A stretch of 64,000 bases of DNA from Rhineura floridana (Eukaryota; Chordata; Lepidosauria; Squamata; Rhineuridae), in NCBI RefSeq assembly GCF_030035675.1, contig NC_084480.1:127112738-127176737 (forward strand). Reading direction: 5' to 3'. Shown here in pieces: positions 22,996 through 33,731 of the stretch. The translations under genes were made by a program, and so were the position numbers. The notes beneath the pieces were generated by a model. It saw only the letters and a program-made list of their open reading frames with translations. It did no database searches and was not told where the DNA came from. How positions within the stretch are numbered: position 1 is the first letter of the stretch; every line of letters begins with the position of its first letter.

Positions 22996-23398
22996 TCAAT
23001 TATTAATTTAAAAGATTTCTAAACCGGCCATTCAAGTCATACTGCCCTCACATGGAGGTTTACGAAAAGTTAAAAACACACAAGGTAACAACAAGATAAA
23101 AATGTTTTAAAAGCAACAACAGTAATATGACAAAAATGAAAATGTTTTAAAAACATGGCACTCAAAATGAGCAAAACACACACTGGGATGATAATATCTT
23201 TACCCCACTGAAGACCAGTAATGATAGGATCATAAGAAGAAAGTCCCAGAGTTGCACAACCACCACTGAAAAGGTCCTGGCCCTGGTTCCTGTCAGCATA
23301 ACATCCCTTTATGATGAATCAGAGAGCATAAAAGTTTGGGCAGGTTCCTATCATACAGGTGGTCCTTCGGATAACCTTGTCCCAAACCATTTAGACCA
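22996..23398 (-). mobile_element. old L2-like LINE 3' fragment
   Basis: Begins ATTAATTTAAAAGATTTCTA in the 3' UTR orientation, then an A-rich UTR, then CACCACTGAAAAGGTCCTGG (the RAFSV module in reverse) and CCCAAACCATTTAGACC. It is strongly decayed. Confidence 0.55.
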
Positions 23399-23431
23399 GG
23401 AGAGAGCAGAATTTAGGTTTGAAGGGATATG

Positions 23432-23435
<4 letters not shown>

Positions 23436-23466
<31 letters not shown>

Positions 23467-23471
23467 TGTGT
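23436..23471 (+). repeat. CT then GT microsatellite
   Basis: CT units pass directly into GT units. Open frames across it are artefacts of the repeat. Confidence 0.95.
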
Positions 23472-23738
23472 TTTGCTAGAACTCCAAGATCCACCAATGA
23501 GACAGGTGCAAAATAATAGTATTTTTGTTGAGGGGAGGCATACTCTTAGAATTAAGGAAGATGGTGCCTCTGAGCATATGCTTAGTCCAGGAATGTGTTT
23601 CTCAAACTCAAAATCCTCCTGGTTTTGCCCAACCCCTTTCTTTGTCACAGAAGCCCAATTTAGAAGGAGAAAAGCCTCCATTTCATTACTATTGCTAAAC
23701 TTGCCCACTGCTGGTTTGGGACCTGAGAGGCCAAAACC

Positions 23739-23743
<5 letters not shown>

Positions 23744-23770
<27 letters not shown>

Positions 23771-24322
23771 TATTTATATCCTGCCCTTCCTCCCAGCAGG
23801 AGCCCAGGGCGGCAAACAGAAATGCTAAAAACACTTTAAAACATCATAAAACAGACCTTAAAATATATTAAAACAAAACGTAAACAACATTTTTTTTTAA
23901 AAAAGCCTTAAAACGTCTTTTTAAAAAGGGTTAAAACATATTATTAAAAAAAACCATTAACAAGCAGTTCTAACACAGACGCAGACTGGGATAGGTCTCA
24001 ACTTGAAAGGCTTGCTGAAAGAGGAAAGTCTTCAAAAGGCGCCGAAAAGATAGCAGAGATGGTGCCTGCCTATTATTTAAGGGGAGGGAATTCCACAGGG
24101 TAGGTGCCAACACACTAAAGGTCCGTTTCCTATGTTGTGCAGAACGGACCTCCTGATAAGATGGTATCTGCGGCAGGCCCTCACCTGCACAGCGCAGTGT
24201 TCGACTGGTTATATAAGGGGTAAGACGGTCTTTCAGGTATCCTGGTCCCGAACTATATAGGGCTTTGTACACCAAAACTAGAACCCTGAACTTGGCCTGG
24301 TAGCAAATGGGCAGCCAGTGCC
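23744..24322 (-). mobile_element. L2 LINE 3' part, different subfamily
   Basis: The TTTA repeat is followed by ATCCTGCCCTTCCTCCCAGC, then AGGAGCCCAGGGCGGC. This 3' end differs from element B and is shared with 888, 8575 and 54795. The minus-strand frame at 23970-24275 reads MVYKALYSSGPGYLKDRLTP, RKRTFSVLAPTLWNSLP and FRRLLKTFLFQQAF, an open end of the L2 protein. Confidence 0.9.
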
Positions 24323-24994
24323 CATTATTACAAGTACACCTTTGCTCATTTCAGAGGTTGTTCGGGAAATACCCTGCCCTCTAGTCCTACTCTTGAGATC
24401 AAGAGGAAACAGTCTAGGCACAAATATTATCACTATTCAATGAAAGCAAAGCAACTATTTTTCTACAAAGCAGGCTCATTTGGAACTAATGGACTATGCA
24501 AGGCCAAGTGTATTGTGAACCATACTATCAAAAAAAAAAAGCCTACAAGGATGCTCAAATTGTCATGGAATTTGTCACAGGTCATCTGTATTTCTCATAT
24601 TTTATGACTGGGTCAGGAAACCTACTGATGTCTTGCCTGAATGTGTGCCAACTGAACTATCAATTAATTTCAACAATCCTAGGCTGTACACACTACTGAT
24701 TAGGGTTGTCAAAGAATTCCAACAAAAATAGGATCAGAATAGAAATTGCCAGTGTTCACTTATTTATCCCATGGGCAGAATGGAAATAAGTCCAACAAAG
24801 ACCAATCACTATTTGCTTTTCCTTCTTTCAGTTTGCAAGCAATATGAAATTGATGACTTTTCCCTTATTTAAACTGTGAAATTATTGGCCTTTGTATAGA
24901 AATGAATGAAAAGAATTACATCATTAATTGCATTAAATGTGTAATTTATATAATTACTTATATTACATTACATACTGGACAGTGGAATGAACAC
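24323..24994. other. unclassified sequence
   Basis: No family or exon recognised. A short poly-A run lies near 24530. Confidence 0.35.
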
Positions 24995-25149
24995 AACACA
25001 ACAATATTGTCTCAGATGTAGGGATGTAAGAAGACAGTGTTTTCCTTTCTAACCTGTCTTCGTCATTACTGTTTCCTTTCTACTGAAATTTGGTTTCTGC
25101 CAAATACCGTCTTCTTACATCCCTACATCTGAGACAATATTGTTGTGTT
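24995..25149. repeat. near-perfect inverted repeat (foldback)
   Basis: The arms at 24995-25035 and 25109-25149 are perfect reverse complements over 41 bp, separated by 73 bp. They contain CAATATTGTCTCAGATG and TAGGGATGTAAGAAGAC. They could form a cruciform or hairpin transcript. Lack of divergence suggests a young foldback MITE or a recent inverted duplication. Confidence 0.85.
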
Positions 25150-25926
25150 TTTTTCTTAACAGGAATATTTTTGGATGCATTTTATGGAGAAATACAGGAG
25201 AAGCTGAGGCTGTGATGTTTCATTCTTCTGAATTTATTAGGAAAGTGCAATCATGAATAAAAATGAAGAATAAAAACCATTGCATTTTAAAGTAAGAGAA
25301 ATAATATACTAGGAAGATTTTCTGTCTTTTCTTTTACCTTTACAAAATTGGGTTGTTGTTACATAGGTAACTTTTGTCTCTGAGGTTCTGCAACTCTTTT
25401 CTAGGATGCTGTTCTATTTGTTCAAAATGCAAGCTGTTTCTTCAAGAGGTATAGCAGTTGTATTTAACGTTACCACAGCTGTTTCTCACACGTTGCACAT
25501 TTCCTTGACAGAGTTCAGTACAGCATTCAGTTTAATGCAAGCAGATGCAAGCAGCACCCTTTGAGATTCATGGCTTATTTTCTCTTTTTAATATTGTGGT
25601 TAAGTCCACCCGAGTGCAATTTTTCAAAATGTCATCCCTCCTCTCCCCCTTGTCCAGCTCACTCTCTCACTAACCTCACTGTCTCTGTGATGGAGATGAG
25701 ACAATGGAAGAAGTCAAGAGTTTTGTAATTTTATTCCTAAGCCCTGGCATCTAACAACCCTTTTGGGACCCTGGTCTGGTTCACGCATGCACATGTTTGG
25801 TTTCTCACCTTTTGCTTATTATAGCTGGCAGCTGAATGTGCAAAATGACTTCACTAAAAAGTATTGCACTTGAGGTAATGTGAGGTAATATTTGTGGTGT
25901 CAAATCTGTGAAGGCCCACTCACAGA
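25150..25926. other. unclassified sequence
   Basis: No exon or family recognised. Confidence 0.35.
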
Positions 25927-26053
25927 AAGGGACATAGCTCAATAGTAGAGCACCTGATTTGAATAAAAAAAGGTCCCAGGTTCAATCCCTAGCATTTCCA
26001 GACAGGGTTGGAACTATCCCCTGGTCTAACTCAGTATGAGGCAGGTTCCTACA
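25927..26053 (+). mobile_element. tRNA-derived SINE, internally shortened
   Basis: The head AAGGGACATAGCTCAATAGT is followed by the B box in GGTCCCAGGTTCAATCCC, the body CAGACAGGGTTGG and the tail CTAACTCAGTATGAGGCAGG, TTCCTACATCCCTA. The middle module is missing compared with the copy at 47780. Confidence 0.75.
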
Positions 26054-26109
26054 TCCCTAACTATTTCAAAAAGAAGAAAGGACACTCTAGTTCATCACGA
26101 GAATAACTC

Positions 26110-26483
26110 TAGGGATGGAAGGATCTGTCCATTTCAGTTCTCCCAGTTTCTCATTTTTGCAGTCTTAAATTCAGTTCCCCACACTTCTGCAACAATTTGT
26201 TTTTTTTAAAAAAAATCCTCATGAAATTCTTCAGCATTTTAGTGTGAATTTCTCCTAATAAATACATTGTTGTATGCAGTTTTGACTAATGTACACATTT
26301 TTGCAAGCAATTTCTCCAAATATATGCATTTTGTTAACCTTGCTTGGTTGGACAACTGCATTGCAAAATTCGGATATGTGCAAATTTCAAAGCATGGCTG
26401 TGTTTTGGTGCTCCTATTGTTTTGGAAAGATTTTATAAATTCAGCTTTAAATGTGAGCTGATTGAATTTCTCCTCCATCCCTA
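26110..26483 (+). mobile_element. TAGGGATG MITE, copy 2
   Basis: The ends are TAGGGATGGAAGG and CTCCTCCATCCCTA. The interior carries consecutive units of about 31 bp beginning at AATACATTGTTG, TACACATTTTTG and ATGCATTTTG. No clear target duplication. Its right end reads like copy 61417 (TGATTGAATTTCTCC). Confidence 0.75.
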
Positions 26484-27482
26484 GTGTGGACTGAGCCTCG
26501 TAATGAATGAACTTGGCTTGGTGATTATGTGTTTTCTCATTGAAAAAAACCCCACCCTCTTCTGTTTTCTGATTCTTTTCTTTCATAATGTTTTGCCTTT
26601 CACCTGTATTTTATTTGCTTTTGGGGGGCAGTTGCAGTTGTTTTGATTGTGAGGGGATTCTGAATATCACCATTATTCTTCTACTGTGAAAACAGTATTG
26701 GTGCTCACAACAGTTTCCAAGATTTCCAAATGTGCCCCCGCAACCAAAACAATTTGGTGATCCCTATATTAGTGTATGCATATTGAGTGTGTGTGTGTGT
26801 GTGCGTGTGTGTGTAAGCACACACACACATGCAGTTGGTGAATGAAAATTGGTCAAACATCCCTCAATCAAGAATCAGTACCCCTATTTGAATGAATAAA
26901 CAGAAGGCAAACACATTGGAGTCAATGAAATTCTGATAGTCAGAAAATGTCTACAGACTTGGTGGCAGTAGAACTTGTCCCTTCCCTTATATCTCAGGGG
27001 AACCCTCAGTGACAAGTGTAGATTCATTGTTCACATCTCACTCACATGGAAGTTTGAGTCAACTGCACTGATGAAAGGTTGGGGGAGGACAATGGCAATG
27101 GTGTGTGTGTGTGTGTGTGAAATGCAACATTAAGAATGGCATATTAAATTATTCAAGCATGGCAACATAGTTTGGGTTGTTATTCAAATGAGTGTCAAAA
27201 GGTTTCTGGCTATTTAAAAATGGGTTGATTTCAATACATTTCTGTTGTGGCTCGCATCTGGAAGCTTCACACTAGACAGCAGAAAAACAAAGCAAACGTG
27301 AAGTGAGTCCTTGCCCCAAGGACTGCATTAGTGAAGAGCTATGTAAATTATGTAAAGGATCAAAGATGCAATGGAAAAGGACAAACAAACACACACAGTT
27401 ATTTTCCTCAAGGTTTCTTGTCACAGTGATTTTAACAGTGTAGTGGGCAAAACAGCCAAAGTAAGCAACACAATTTAGATCT
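26484..27482. other. unclassified sequence with GT repeats
   Basis: GT microsatellites occur at about 26788-26814 and 27101-27118, the first followed by a CA run. No exon or family otherwise. Confidence 0.4.
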
Positions 27483-28053
27483 AGGCACCATCTGCACTAC
27501 ACACTGAAAGCGCTATCATACCACTTCAAACAGTCATGGCTTCCCCAAAGAATCCTAGGAACAGTAGTTTGTTTAGACTTCTGAGAGTCATTAGGAGACC
27601 TCACAGAGCTACACTTCCCAGATTTCCCTTGGAAGAGGTCATTTGAGGTCATTGGGTAAATCACCATGATTCTGTCATTTATCGTATGTTGTTATTATAA
27701 TTGCTTTTATATGTATTGATGACTGTCCAGTATTTTACCTATTGTGATTAATGTGGTTACATCTGTTATTGTATTTTATCTCTTTTAATGTACGTCGCCT
27801 AGAGTGGCTAATTGCCAGATAGGCGACAAACAAATTAAATATTATTATTATTATTATTATTATATTAATAATAATAGTTTCTTAACAATCCTAAGCAATG
27901 TACAGGGAGGAGAAGGAGGAGGAGTAATAGGGGTCTCCTAACAACTCTTAGCATCCTTAACATCCTGCAGTTCCCAGGATTCTTTGGGGGAAGCCATGAC
28001 AGTTTTAAGTGATATCATACTACTTTCAATGTAGAGTGTAGATGGGGCCTTAG
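27483..28053. mobile_element. DNA element with long inverted repeats, holding an L2 tail
   Basis: The left arm (ACCATCTGCACTACACACTG, GTCATGGCTTCCCCAAAGAA, TTAGGAGACC) is the reverse complement of the right arm (GGTCTCCTAACAACTC, GATTCTTTGGGGGAAGCCAT, GTAGATGGGGCC) over at least 115 bp with moderate divergence. An L2 3' end occupies the middle. A second, shorter copy lies at 34742. I saw no target duplication. Confidence 0.75.
27672..27878 (+). mobile_element. L2 3' UTR end, third tail type
   Basis: The end GTCGCCTAGAGTGGCTAATT, GCCAGATAGGCGAC, AAATTAAAT and then ATT repeats matches in reverse the tail at 33369-33450 (GTCGCCCATCTGGCTGG). It lies between the two arms of the 27483 element. Confidence 0.8.
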
Positions 28054-28167
28054 TTGAATACTAGAATGTCATTAAACCTCATTTCCACCTACTGAGCTTT
28101 AGATTTAGGTACAGAAGTGGCTCGCTGGGTAGGGTGGAGTCACTATGCTAGCTTTTTGTCAGGTGGA

Positions 28168-28331
28168 TTGCTCTTGTTTACTGGGAAGGAGAAGGGGAGG
28201 GGTGAGGTGGTGAGGACTTTGGTGTGGTGTACACACCAGCAGAGCCAATCCAATGCTCCTGCCAGTGCATTTGTGCCAAGCCAAACTTTCCGCCATCTTG
28301 CCCCTCCCTCTCTCCCTTCTGGTAAGCAACC
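28168..28331. repeat. foldback sequence, about 32-bp arms
   Basis: The left arm TTTACTGGGAAGGAGAAGGG, GAGGGGTGAGG and the right arm CTTGCCCCTCCCTCTCTCCC, TTCTGGTAAGCAA are inverted copies with several mismatches. A related arm occurs near 4618. Probably a MITE remnant. Confidence 0.5.
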
Positions 28332-28345
28332 AGCCAAGAAGCTAA

Positions 28346-28475
28346 TGACCTTGTGCCCTCCAAGTATTTTGAAGAAAAATATGTGTCAGCCCCAGAAATC
28401 ATCACCATTGATCAGGGCTGATGGAAGTTGTAGTCCAAGCCGGCTGGAGGCCAGCAGCTTGGGGAAAGCTGATGC
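28346..28475. mobile_element. decayed hAT-like MITE (CAGGGGTGG family)
   Basis: GTGCCCTCCAAGTATTTTG on the left and CAGGGCTGATGGAAGTTGTA, GTCCAAGCCGGCTGGAGG on the right keep the family arms. The ends and target duplication are lost. Confidence 0.55.
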
Positions 28476-30295
28476 AAACCCTACAACATGCAGAAAAATG
28501 CCTGCATTTGATACCTAGATATAGGAATTTATGTACACTCATTCTCACAAACCTTTTCTTCATGCTCAAATAGGTTTTGGTGAAGGGAGCCACTTCACAT
28601 TTTCCATTTTTTAAGATTTACCTTTTTAAAAAATGTAATGTGACAAAGAGTATTTGAAAACACTATATTTTCAAGGATCATATCTATATTGTTAAACTAG
28701 AGAGAAGTACTCCAAAGTGATTGGCCGAGCAAACCAGGAGGTAGAGTCAAACTGCTCTCTTCTGAACCTGAAGTGAGTGGGTAGGTAGTGCTGCATTTAT
28801 GCAGCAGCTACTTACTATTGTTGACCATTCTGTCTTCTTTTTATAATTAAATTGGAGGGAGACAACACCAATTGACAGATGGGGGAGGAGACATTAATCA
28901 GTAAGCCAGTACTGTCCACAGCTTGCCATAGACTCAGTCACAAACCTGGATTTGTTGCTTTGTAATGTGTGAAAAGGCCCTGCAAGCAGCCAAGAGACAC
29001 CAAAGCATGCTAACCAAGGATGTTCTTGTGTATTGTCTGTGACTTTTCTGATGAGATGGCTTATTATTTGGGCTGCAGTTTGGGAGCCACTCTCTATACT
29101 GAGTGCAAAGAAGATTCACCAGATATATCTTCCTGTATACATAAAAATGTAACCATCATGCTGTAGTGGTGCTTAAAACTACAGTGTGGCCAGAGACTTC
29201 TTGGCTCTAGTCTAAAACATATGTTGAAAAATTCATATTTTGAGGGACAGTATGTTTACTTTGAGAGAAAATAGTTATAGAACATGTATTTGGATAGGTA
29301 TTTAAATGTGAATTTTCATACAGGCTAAAGAGATGCAGGTTAATGGAGAAATGGGATGGAATGAATTTATGGGTAAACACATACCAAAACAATTCAGCAA
29401 GAACCTAAAGTTGGGCAGAATCCCCTGAAATATTTTGTTAATTCCAGTAAGGCAGGATGGAAAGTTTTCAGTGGAAAAATTTCCCACACAAGTAGTGTTT
29501 TCGTTTTCTACAGAAAATCTTGCATTTCAGAAATTTGTAAGGAACAATGAATGAATGCAAGTACCATATTAGGCAAGCATTTCAGTTTCAAAAATGTTAT
29601 TTTTGCTTACTAAATACAAGTAAAATAAACATGCCAAATTTGATCACTGTCTAAGGTGTCAGAAAATTTTCCAATGCAAACTGAAAATTTTCTAATGCAA
29701 ATTAGCGTAATTTGCATAGGATTTTTTTTCAGTTTGAAATTTTTTGGAAAACCCAAATGAGAGGCTTGGCATTTCTTGGGCATTTGGGCAAAAACAGAAC
29801 TTCCAGATTCACTGAAATTTGGTGGGAACTCTGATGATCAATGCAAGAAGATTCCAACCACCCATCAAAACATCCACCTAGAGAGGGTGAAGTAAATCTG
29901 CTGCCACCTCTTCAGCAGATGGAAGTAACAGGTGTTTTTAGCAGCTTACTGCAAGAAACAATTAAAGAGCAGGAAAAAATCTGTTCTCTCAACTGCATGC
30001 AAGCTGCTGTGAATGGAAATCTTAGATTTACAACTAAAAATAAAAACAGCAGATGGCCTCATAATTGGATCTCCCAATTCCCCCTAAGAGTACCAGGCCC
30101 TCTGGATGACAAAGATAGATGTTATAAATAGTTCTATTATTAGCACTAAATACTGACACCTGAATGGAAACTCCCTTATCTGCTTGGGAGACTAGAGATA
30201 AATGTCAAATTACTTTGCAAATTGACCTGTATACTGGCTTGGTAATGCTGGAAAGATAATGAAGTCTTCTTTTTCAACAACAACAGCAGCAGGTA
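28476..30295. other. unclassified sequence, AT-rich
   Basis: No exon. At 29650-29735 a GAAAATTTTCNAATGCAAA unit occurs twice in tandem, with a reverse form (GCGTAATTTGCAT) beside it. This may be a remnant of another MITE. Confidence 0.35.
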
Positions 30296-30487
30296 GGGCC
30301 ATCGTTTTGTGGTATAGCATCTGCCTTGTATGCCGAAGATCTCAGGTTCAATTCCCGGCATCTCCAGGTAGGGCAAGAGGAGACCTCTGTCAGATACTGT
30401 GAAGAGCAGCTGCCATTTCACTGTAGACAATACTGAGCTAGACGCACAAATGGTCTGGCTCAGTATAAGATAGCTTCTTGTGTTCCT
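30296..30487 (+). mobile_element. tRNA-derived SINE, near full length
   Basis: The head GGGCCATCGTTTTGTGGTAT is followed by the B box in AGGTTCAATTCCC, the body CTCCAGGTAGGGCAAGAGG, ACTGAGCTAGACGCAC and the tail AGATAGCTTCTTGTGTTCCT. The A box is more eroded than at 13756. Confidence 0.85.
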
Positions 30488-30688
30488 AACATTAATGATT
30501 ATGTTCAGTGACTTGCTTATGGAAATGTTACATTATGGCTAGTGCTTCTTGTTATTATGGGGAGAAAATTAACTATATACAATTATCTTTTAAAAGAAGG
30601 ACAATATCTCAAAACATTCACTATGACTTACAGCTAGGGTTGCCAGGTCAGAAGCATCCCAAAATCTGAGATTTCAGGGGTAGGCCCA

Positions 30689-30779
30689 AGTGATGTCATG
30701 GGGGGGTCTCTAGTGAGGTCATGGGGGTGGACCCTAGTAATGTCATGGGGTGAGCCCTACTGATGTCATTAAGCATGAT
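30689..30779 (+). repeat. tandem array of about 23-bp units, four copies
   Basis: Units begin at 30689, 30712, 30736 and 30759, each with a T(G/A)ATGTCA or TGAGGTCA word followed by TGGGG. They resemble CRE and nuclear-receptor half-sites, but the array probably belongs to the surrounding repeat. Confidence 0.75.
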
Positions 30780-31056
30780 ACATCAACTACAGTTGCTTGG
30801 AGCATACCACCCAAACAAACAAAAAATCTCTGATTAGAAATTAGGGTCGAAATCTTAGCTAAATGGGGGTGTTCCCAGGTCCAGCTGAAGTGACAGGATC
30901 ATTCCTTCTCACCTGTTTAGGGAGCCTGGGTCAGGAACATCTAGCCTACTTTCTTCTGGCAAGAAGGGTTTAAGTACCCTCAGGCCAGGCCAGTCACCAG
31001 AAAGCCATTGTAGGAAGAAAGGAGCCTATTGTTGTGCAGATGTTATATGGGAGCAC

Positions 31057-31172
31057 CAGAGCTTGGAAAAGTTACTTTTTTGAACTACAACTCCCATCAG
31101 CCCAATCCAGTGGCCATGCTGACAGGGGCTGATGGGAGTTGTAGTTCAAAAAAGTAACTTTCCCAAGCTCTG
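31057..31172. mobile_element. palindromic hAT-like MITE with 8-bp target duplication
   Basis: Inverted arms of about 46 bp, CAGAGCTTGG...TGATGGG-type, match almost perfectly (one visible mismatch). The flanks GGGAGCAC (31049-31056) and GAGAGCAC (31173-31180) agree at 7 of 8. The high arm identity suggests a recent insertion. Confidence 0.9.
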
Positions 31173-31204
31173 GAGAGCACTCAGGAGTAAAGATGGAAGC
31201 CCCG

Positions 31205-31280
31205 TAAGGCTGCAAATCTAAGCACATTTACTAAGGACTCAACAGGACTTGATATGGTTAGGATTGTGCAGTTGGTAAGG
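31205..31280. mobile_element. palindromic MITE (TAGGCTGCAATCC type), decayed
   Basis: AAGGCTGCAAATCTAAGCAC on the left and GATATGGTTAGGATTGTGCA on the right are the two ends of the family. The centre is eroded. Confidence 0.55.
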
Positions 31281-31327
31281 CATCCTCTGCAATGATATCA
31301 ATATCAAAGGAGGGTTGGCAACTCCCT

Positions 31328-31904
31328 GCCTGGAATGCCCTGCCTGCCTTTTAATGTGGTTGCTCCAAACGTCTTTACAGGCTTGACTCTTCACTGCAGA
31401 GAGAGGTTTGAGAAATGAGTAAGAGCTAAAATGATTTTCTACGCATTTCTGCGTGTCCTATGAGCTGCTATAAACTCACTTTGAAAGCCAACCCAATTCC
31501 GGTGAGTAACAACTGACAGAGAGGAAACGCACATGGTTTGGTCTACTTTCACAGGAAGTAGCTTGGGAACAAGAGCAATTGAAGCCACACTTCCCAGTAT
31601 GTGAATTCTGTTTTACCGCTATTGGGTGAGAAACAAACCATCATACAAACAACAAGATGCATCATCAGTGGGTTAAGGGGGTTGAGCTGAGTGCATGGAA
31701 CCACTCTTATTGCTGTGGATGTGAGGTCAGAGGTAAATGAAATGCAAATAGAAAAAGAAAAAAATACAGTGATGATTTTCTAAACGCAATACCATACCAA
31801 CCATAACAAGATCCCTATGAGTAAGGCAGAAAAACGAGCATCCCACAACCAGTCAGGGTTCCTAATCAAAACTAAAAAAATCCTGGCAGCCAGTCAGCCA
31901 AGGT
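31328..31904. other. unclassified sequence
   Basis: No exon or repeat family recognised. Confidence 0.35.
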
Positions 31905-32432
31905 CACAGAAATTCCCATGCAGCACAGCCTGACCCAGGGGCTGCAGGTAGTGCAGAATGCTGTGGCACAATTGCTGACATGAGTGAGACCCTATCAGCA
32001 CATAATACCTCTTCTCTGAAATCTGCACTGGTTGTTGATTTGTTACCAGGCCAAGTTTATGGTGTGCTTTCCATTTTACAGGTTCCACATAGTACATGTA
32101 CTGCTCTTGTAAGAAATCAGTCCTTTAGTGTGGCAGCACCTACGCTTTGGAACTCCCTGCCTATTAACATTAGGCAGGTGCCTTCATTGTACTCTTTTGG
32201 GCACTTGCTAAAAACAGTTTTGTTTAGGCAAGCCTACCCAGGCATATAGAAGCTATTATGTTTTTTATCTATTTTTAACTCATTGTTGGTTTTACTATAT
32301 AGAATGTTTTAAAATACCTCTTTAACTGTTTTTGCCAATAATTTTATTGTTTTAATTCCTTCTGTAAACTACTGTGAGGGTTTTACAATAAAGCAGTATA
32401 TCAATGTTGTAAGTAAAATACATAAATAAATT
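31905..32432 (+). mobile_element. old L2 LINE 3' part
   Basis: The decayed coding end (the VQNAAAQLL-type stretch near 31945, then SFSVAAPTLWNSLPINIRQV near 32123-32182 and FGHLLKTVLFRQAYPGI) is followed by a 3' UTR ending TAAACTACTGTGAGGGTTTT, ACAATAAAGCAGTATATC. Part of the frame remains open. A relative lies at 57880. Confidence 0.8.
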
Positions 32433-32469
32433 TCAGAGTTACTGTGACCCTTGGGTCTCTTTCCTCTTT

Positions 32470-32648
32470 TAGGAACAAAGGAATCTGCATTATACCAACG
32501 CAGGCTGTATGGTACCATCTAGCTGAGTACTGATGACATGGGCTAGCATTGACTCTCCAGGATACCAGGCAATGGTCTTTCCCCAAGATTGTATTTTGCA
32601 CCTTTGCATGCAAAGCATGTGCCCTCCCACTGAGCTACAGCACTTCCC
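32470..32648 (-). mobile_element. tRNA-derived SINE, near full length
   Basis: On the minus strand the head is GGGAAGTGCTGTAGCTCAGT, then TGGGAGGGCACATGC, the body ATCCTGGAGAGTCAATG and CTCAGCTAGATGGTACC, and the tail ATTCCTTTGTTCCT. It lies 50 bp from the 3' end of the CR1 at 32698. Confidence 0.8.
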
Positions 32649-32910
32649 ATTTGAAGAAGCATCTTTTAAAATTGTTCTTTTCCATTGCACAGCATACATA
32701 AGAACATAAGAACATAAGAAGAGCCTGCTGGATCAGGCCAGTGGCCCATCTAGTCCAGCATCCTGTTCTCACAGTGGCCAACCAGGTGCCTGGGGGAAGC
32801 CCGCAAGCAGGACCCGAGTGCAAGAACACTCTCCCCTCCTGAGGCTTCCAGCAATTGGTTTTCAGAAGCATGCTGCCTCTGACTAGGGTGGCAGAGCACA
32901 GCCATCACGG

Positions 32911-33364
32911 CTAGTAGCCATTGATAGCCCTGTCCTCCATGAATTTGTCTAATCTTCTTTTAAAGCCATCCAAGCTGGTGGCCATTACTGCATCTTGTGG
33001 GAGCAAATTCCATAGTTTAACTATGCGCTGAGTAAAGAAGTACTTCCTTTTGTCTGTCCTGAATCTTCCAACATTCAGCTTCTTTGAATGTCCACGAGTT
33101 CTAGTATTATGAGAGAGGGAGAAGAACTTTTCTCTATCCACTTTCTCAATGCCATGCATAATTTTATACACTTCTATCATGTCTCCTCTGATCCGCCTTT
33201 TCTCTAAACTAAAAAGCCCCAAATGCTGCAACCTTTCCTCGTAAGGGAGTCGCTCCATCCCCTTGATCATTCTGGTTGCCCTCTTCTGAACCTTTTCCAA
33301 CTCTATAATATCCTTTCTGAGATGAGGCGACCAGAACTGTACACAGTATTCCAAATGCGGCCAC
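32911..33364 (-). pseudogene. CR1 C-terminal region
   Basis: The minus-strand frame gives PHLEYCVQFWSPHLRKDIIE, LEKVQKRATRMIKGM, LPYEERLQHLGLFSLEKRR and KLWNLLPQDAVMATSLDGF, ending at MEDRAINGY and a stop. This follows the RT in CR1 proteins. The first residues of the open frame come from the junction with the inserted L2. Confidence 0.9.
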
Positions 33365-33368
33365 CCCA

Positions 33369-33727
33369 TTTTTATTTATTTATTTATTTATTATTAAATT
33401 TGTTAGTCGCCCATCTGGCTGGTTGTCCAGCCACTCTGGGCGACGTACAAGATAAAACAGTATATAAAACAATTAAAATTTAAAAACAGTAGAAAACTAG
33501 CCCATCTCAAACGCCCTCCTAAAAAGCCAAGTCTTCAGGGTCCTGCGGAAGCTCATTATAGACGGGGCATGGCGTAGGTCACTAGGGAGAGAGTTCCAAA
33601 GGGCGGGGGCCACTATTGAGAAGGCCCTCTCTCGAGTCCTCACCAACCTAGCTGTTTTGACTGGTGGGATCCAGAGAAGGCCCTCTGAGGTTGATCTTAT
33701 TGAGCGGCATCCCTGTCGATGCTGGAG
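33369..33727 (-). mobile_element. L2 3' end inserted in CR1, CCAT duplication
   Basis: The TTTA repeat is followed by GTCGCCCATCTGGCTGGTTG and the third L2 tail type, then the module that on the minus strand reads RAFSIVAPALWNSLPSDLRH. CCAT occurs on both sides (33365-33368 and 33728-33731), a 4-bp candidate target duplication. The CR1 protein text is continuous across the site (MPLYKSM then PHLEYC). Confidence 0.9.
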
Positions 33728-33731
33728 CCAT

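Larger units (their letters stand above)
30633..31327. mobile_element. probable DNA repeat starting AGGGTTGCCAGG, with MITEs inside
   Basis: The left edge AGGGTTGCCAGGTCAG resembles in reverse the edge at 36920 (GACCTGGCAACCC) and the right edge GGGTTGGCAACTCCCT. The interior holds the tandem block at 30689-30779 and the MITEs at 31057 and 31205. Treating it as one element is an inference. Confidence 0.35.

Noticed and set aside
23391-23871. 150-residue frame across 23419-23871
   Set aside because: It reads through the CT/GT repeat and into the reverse of an L2 tail.
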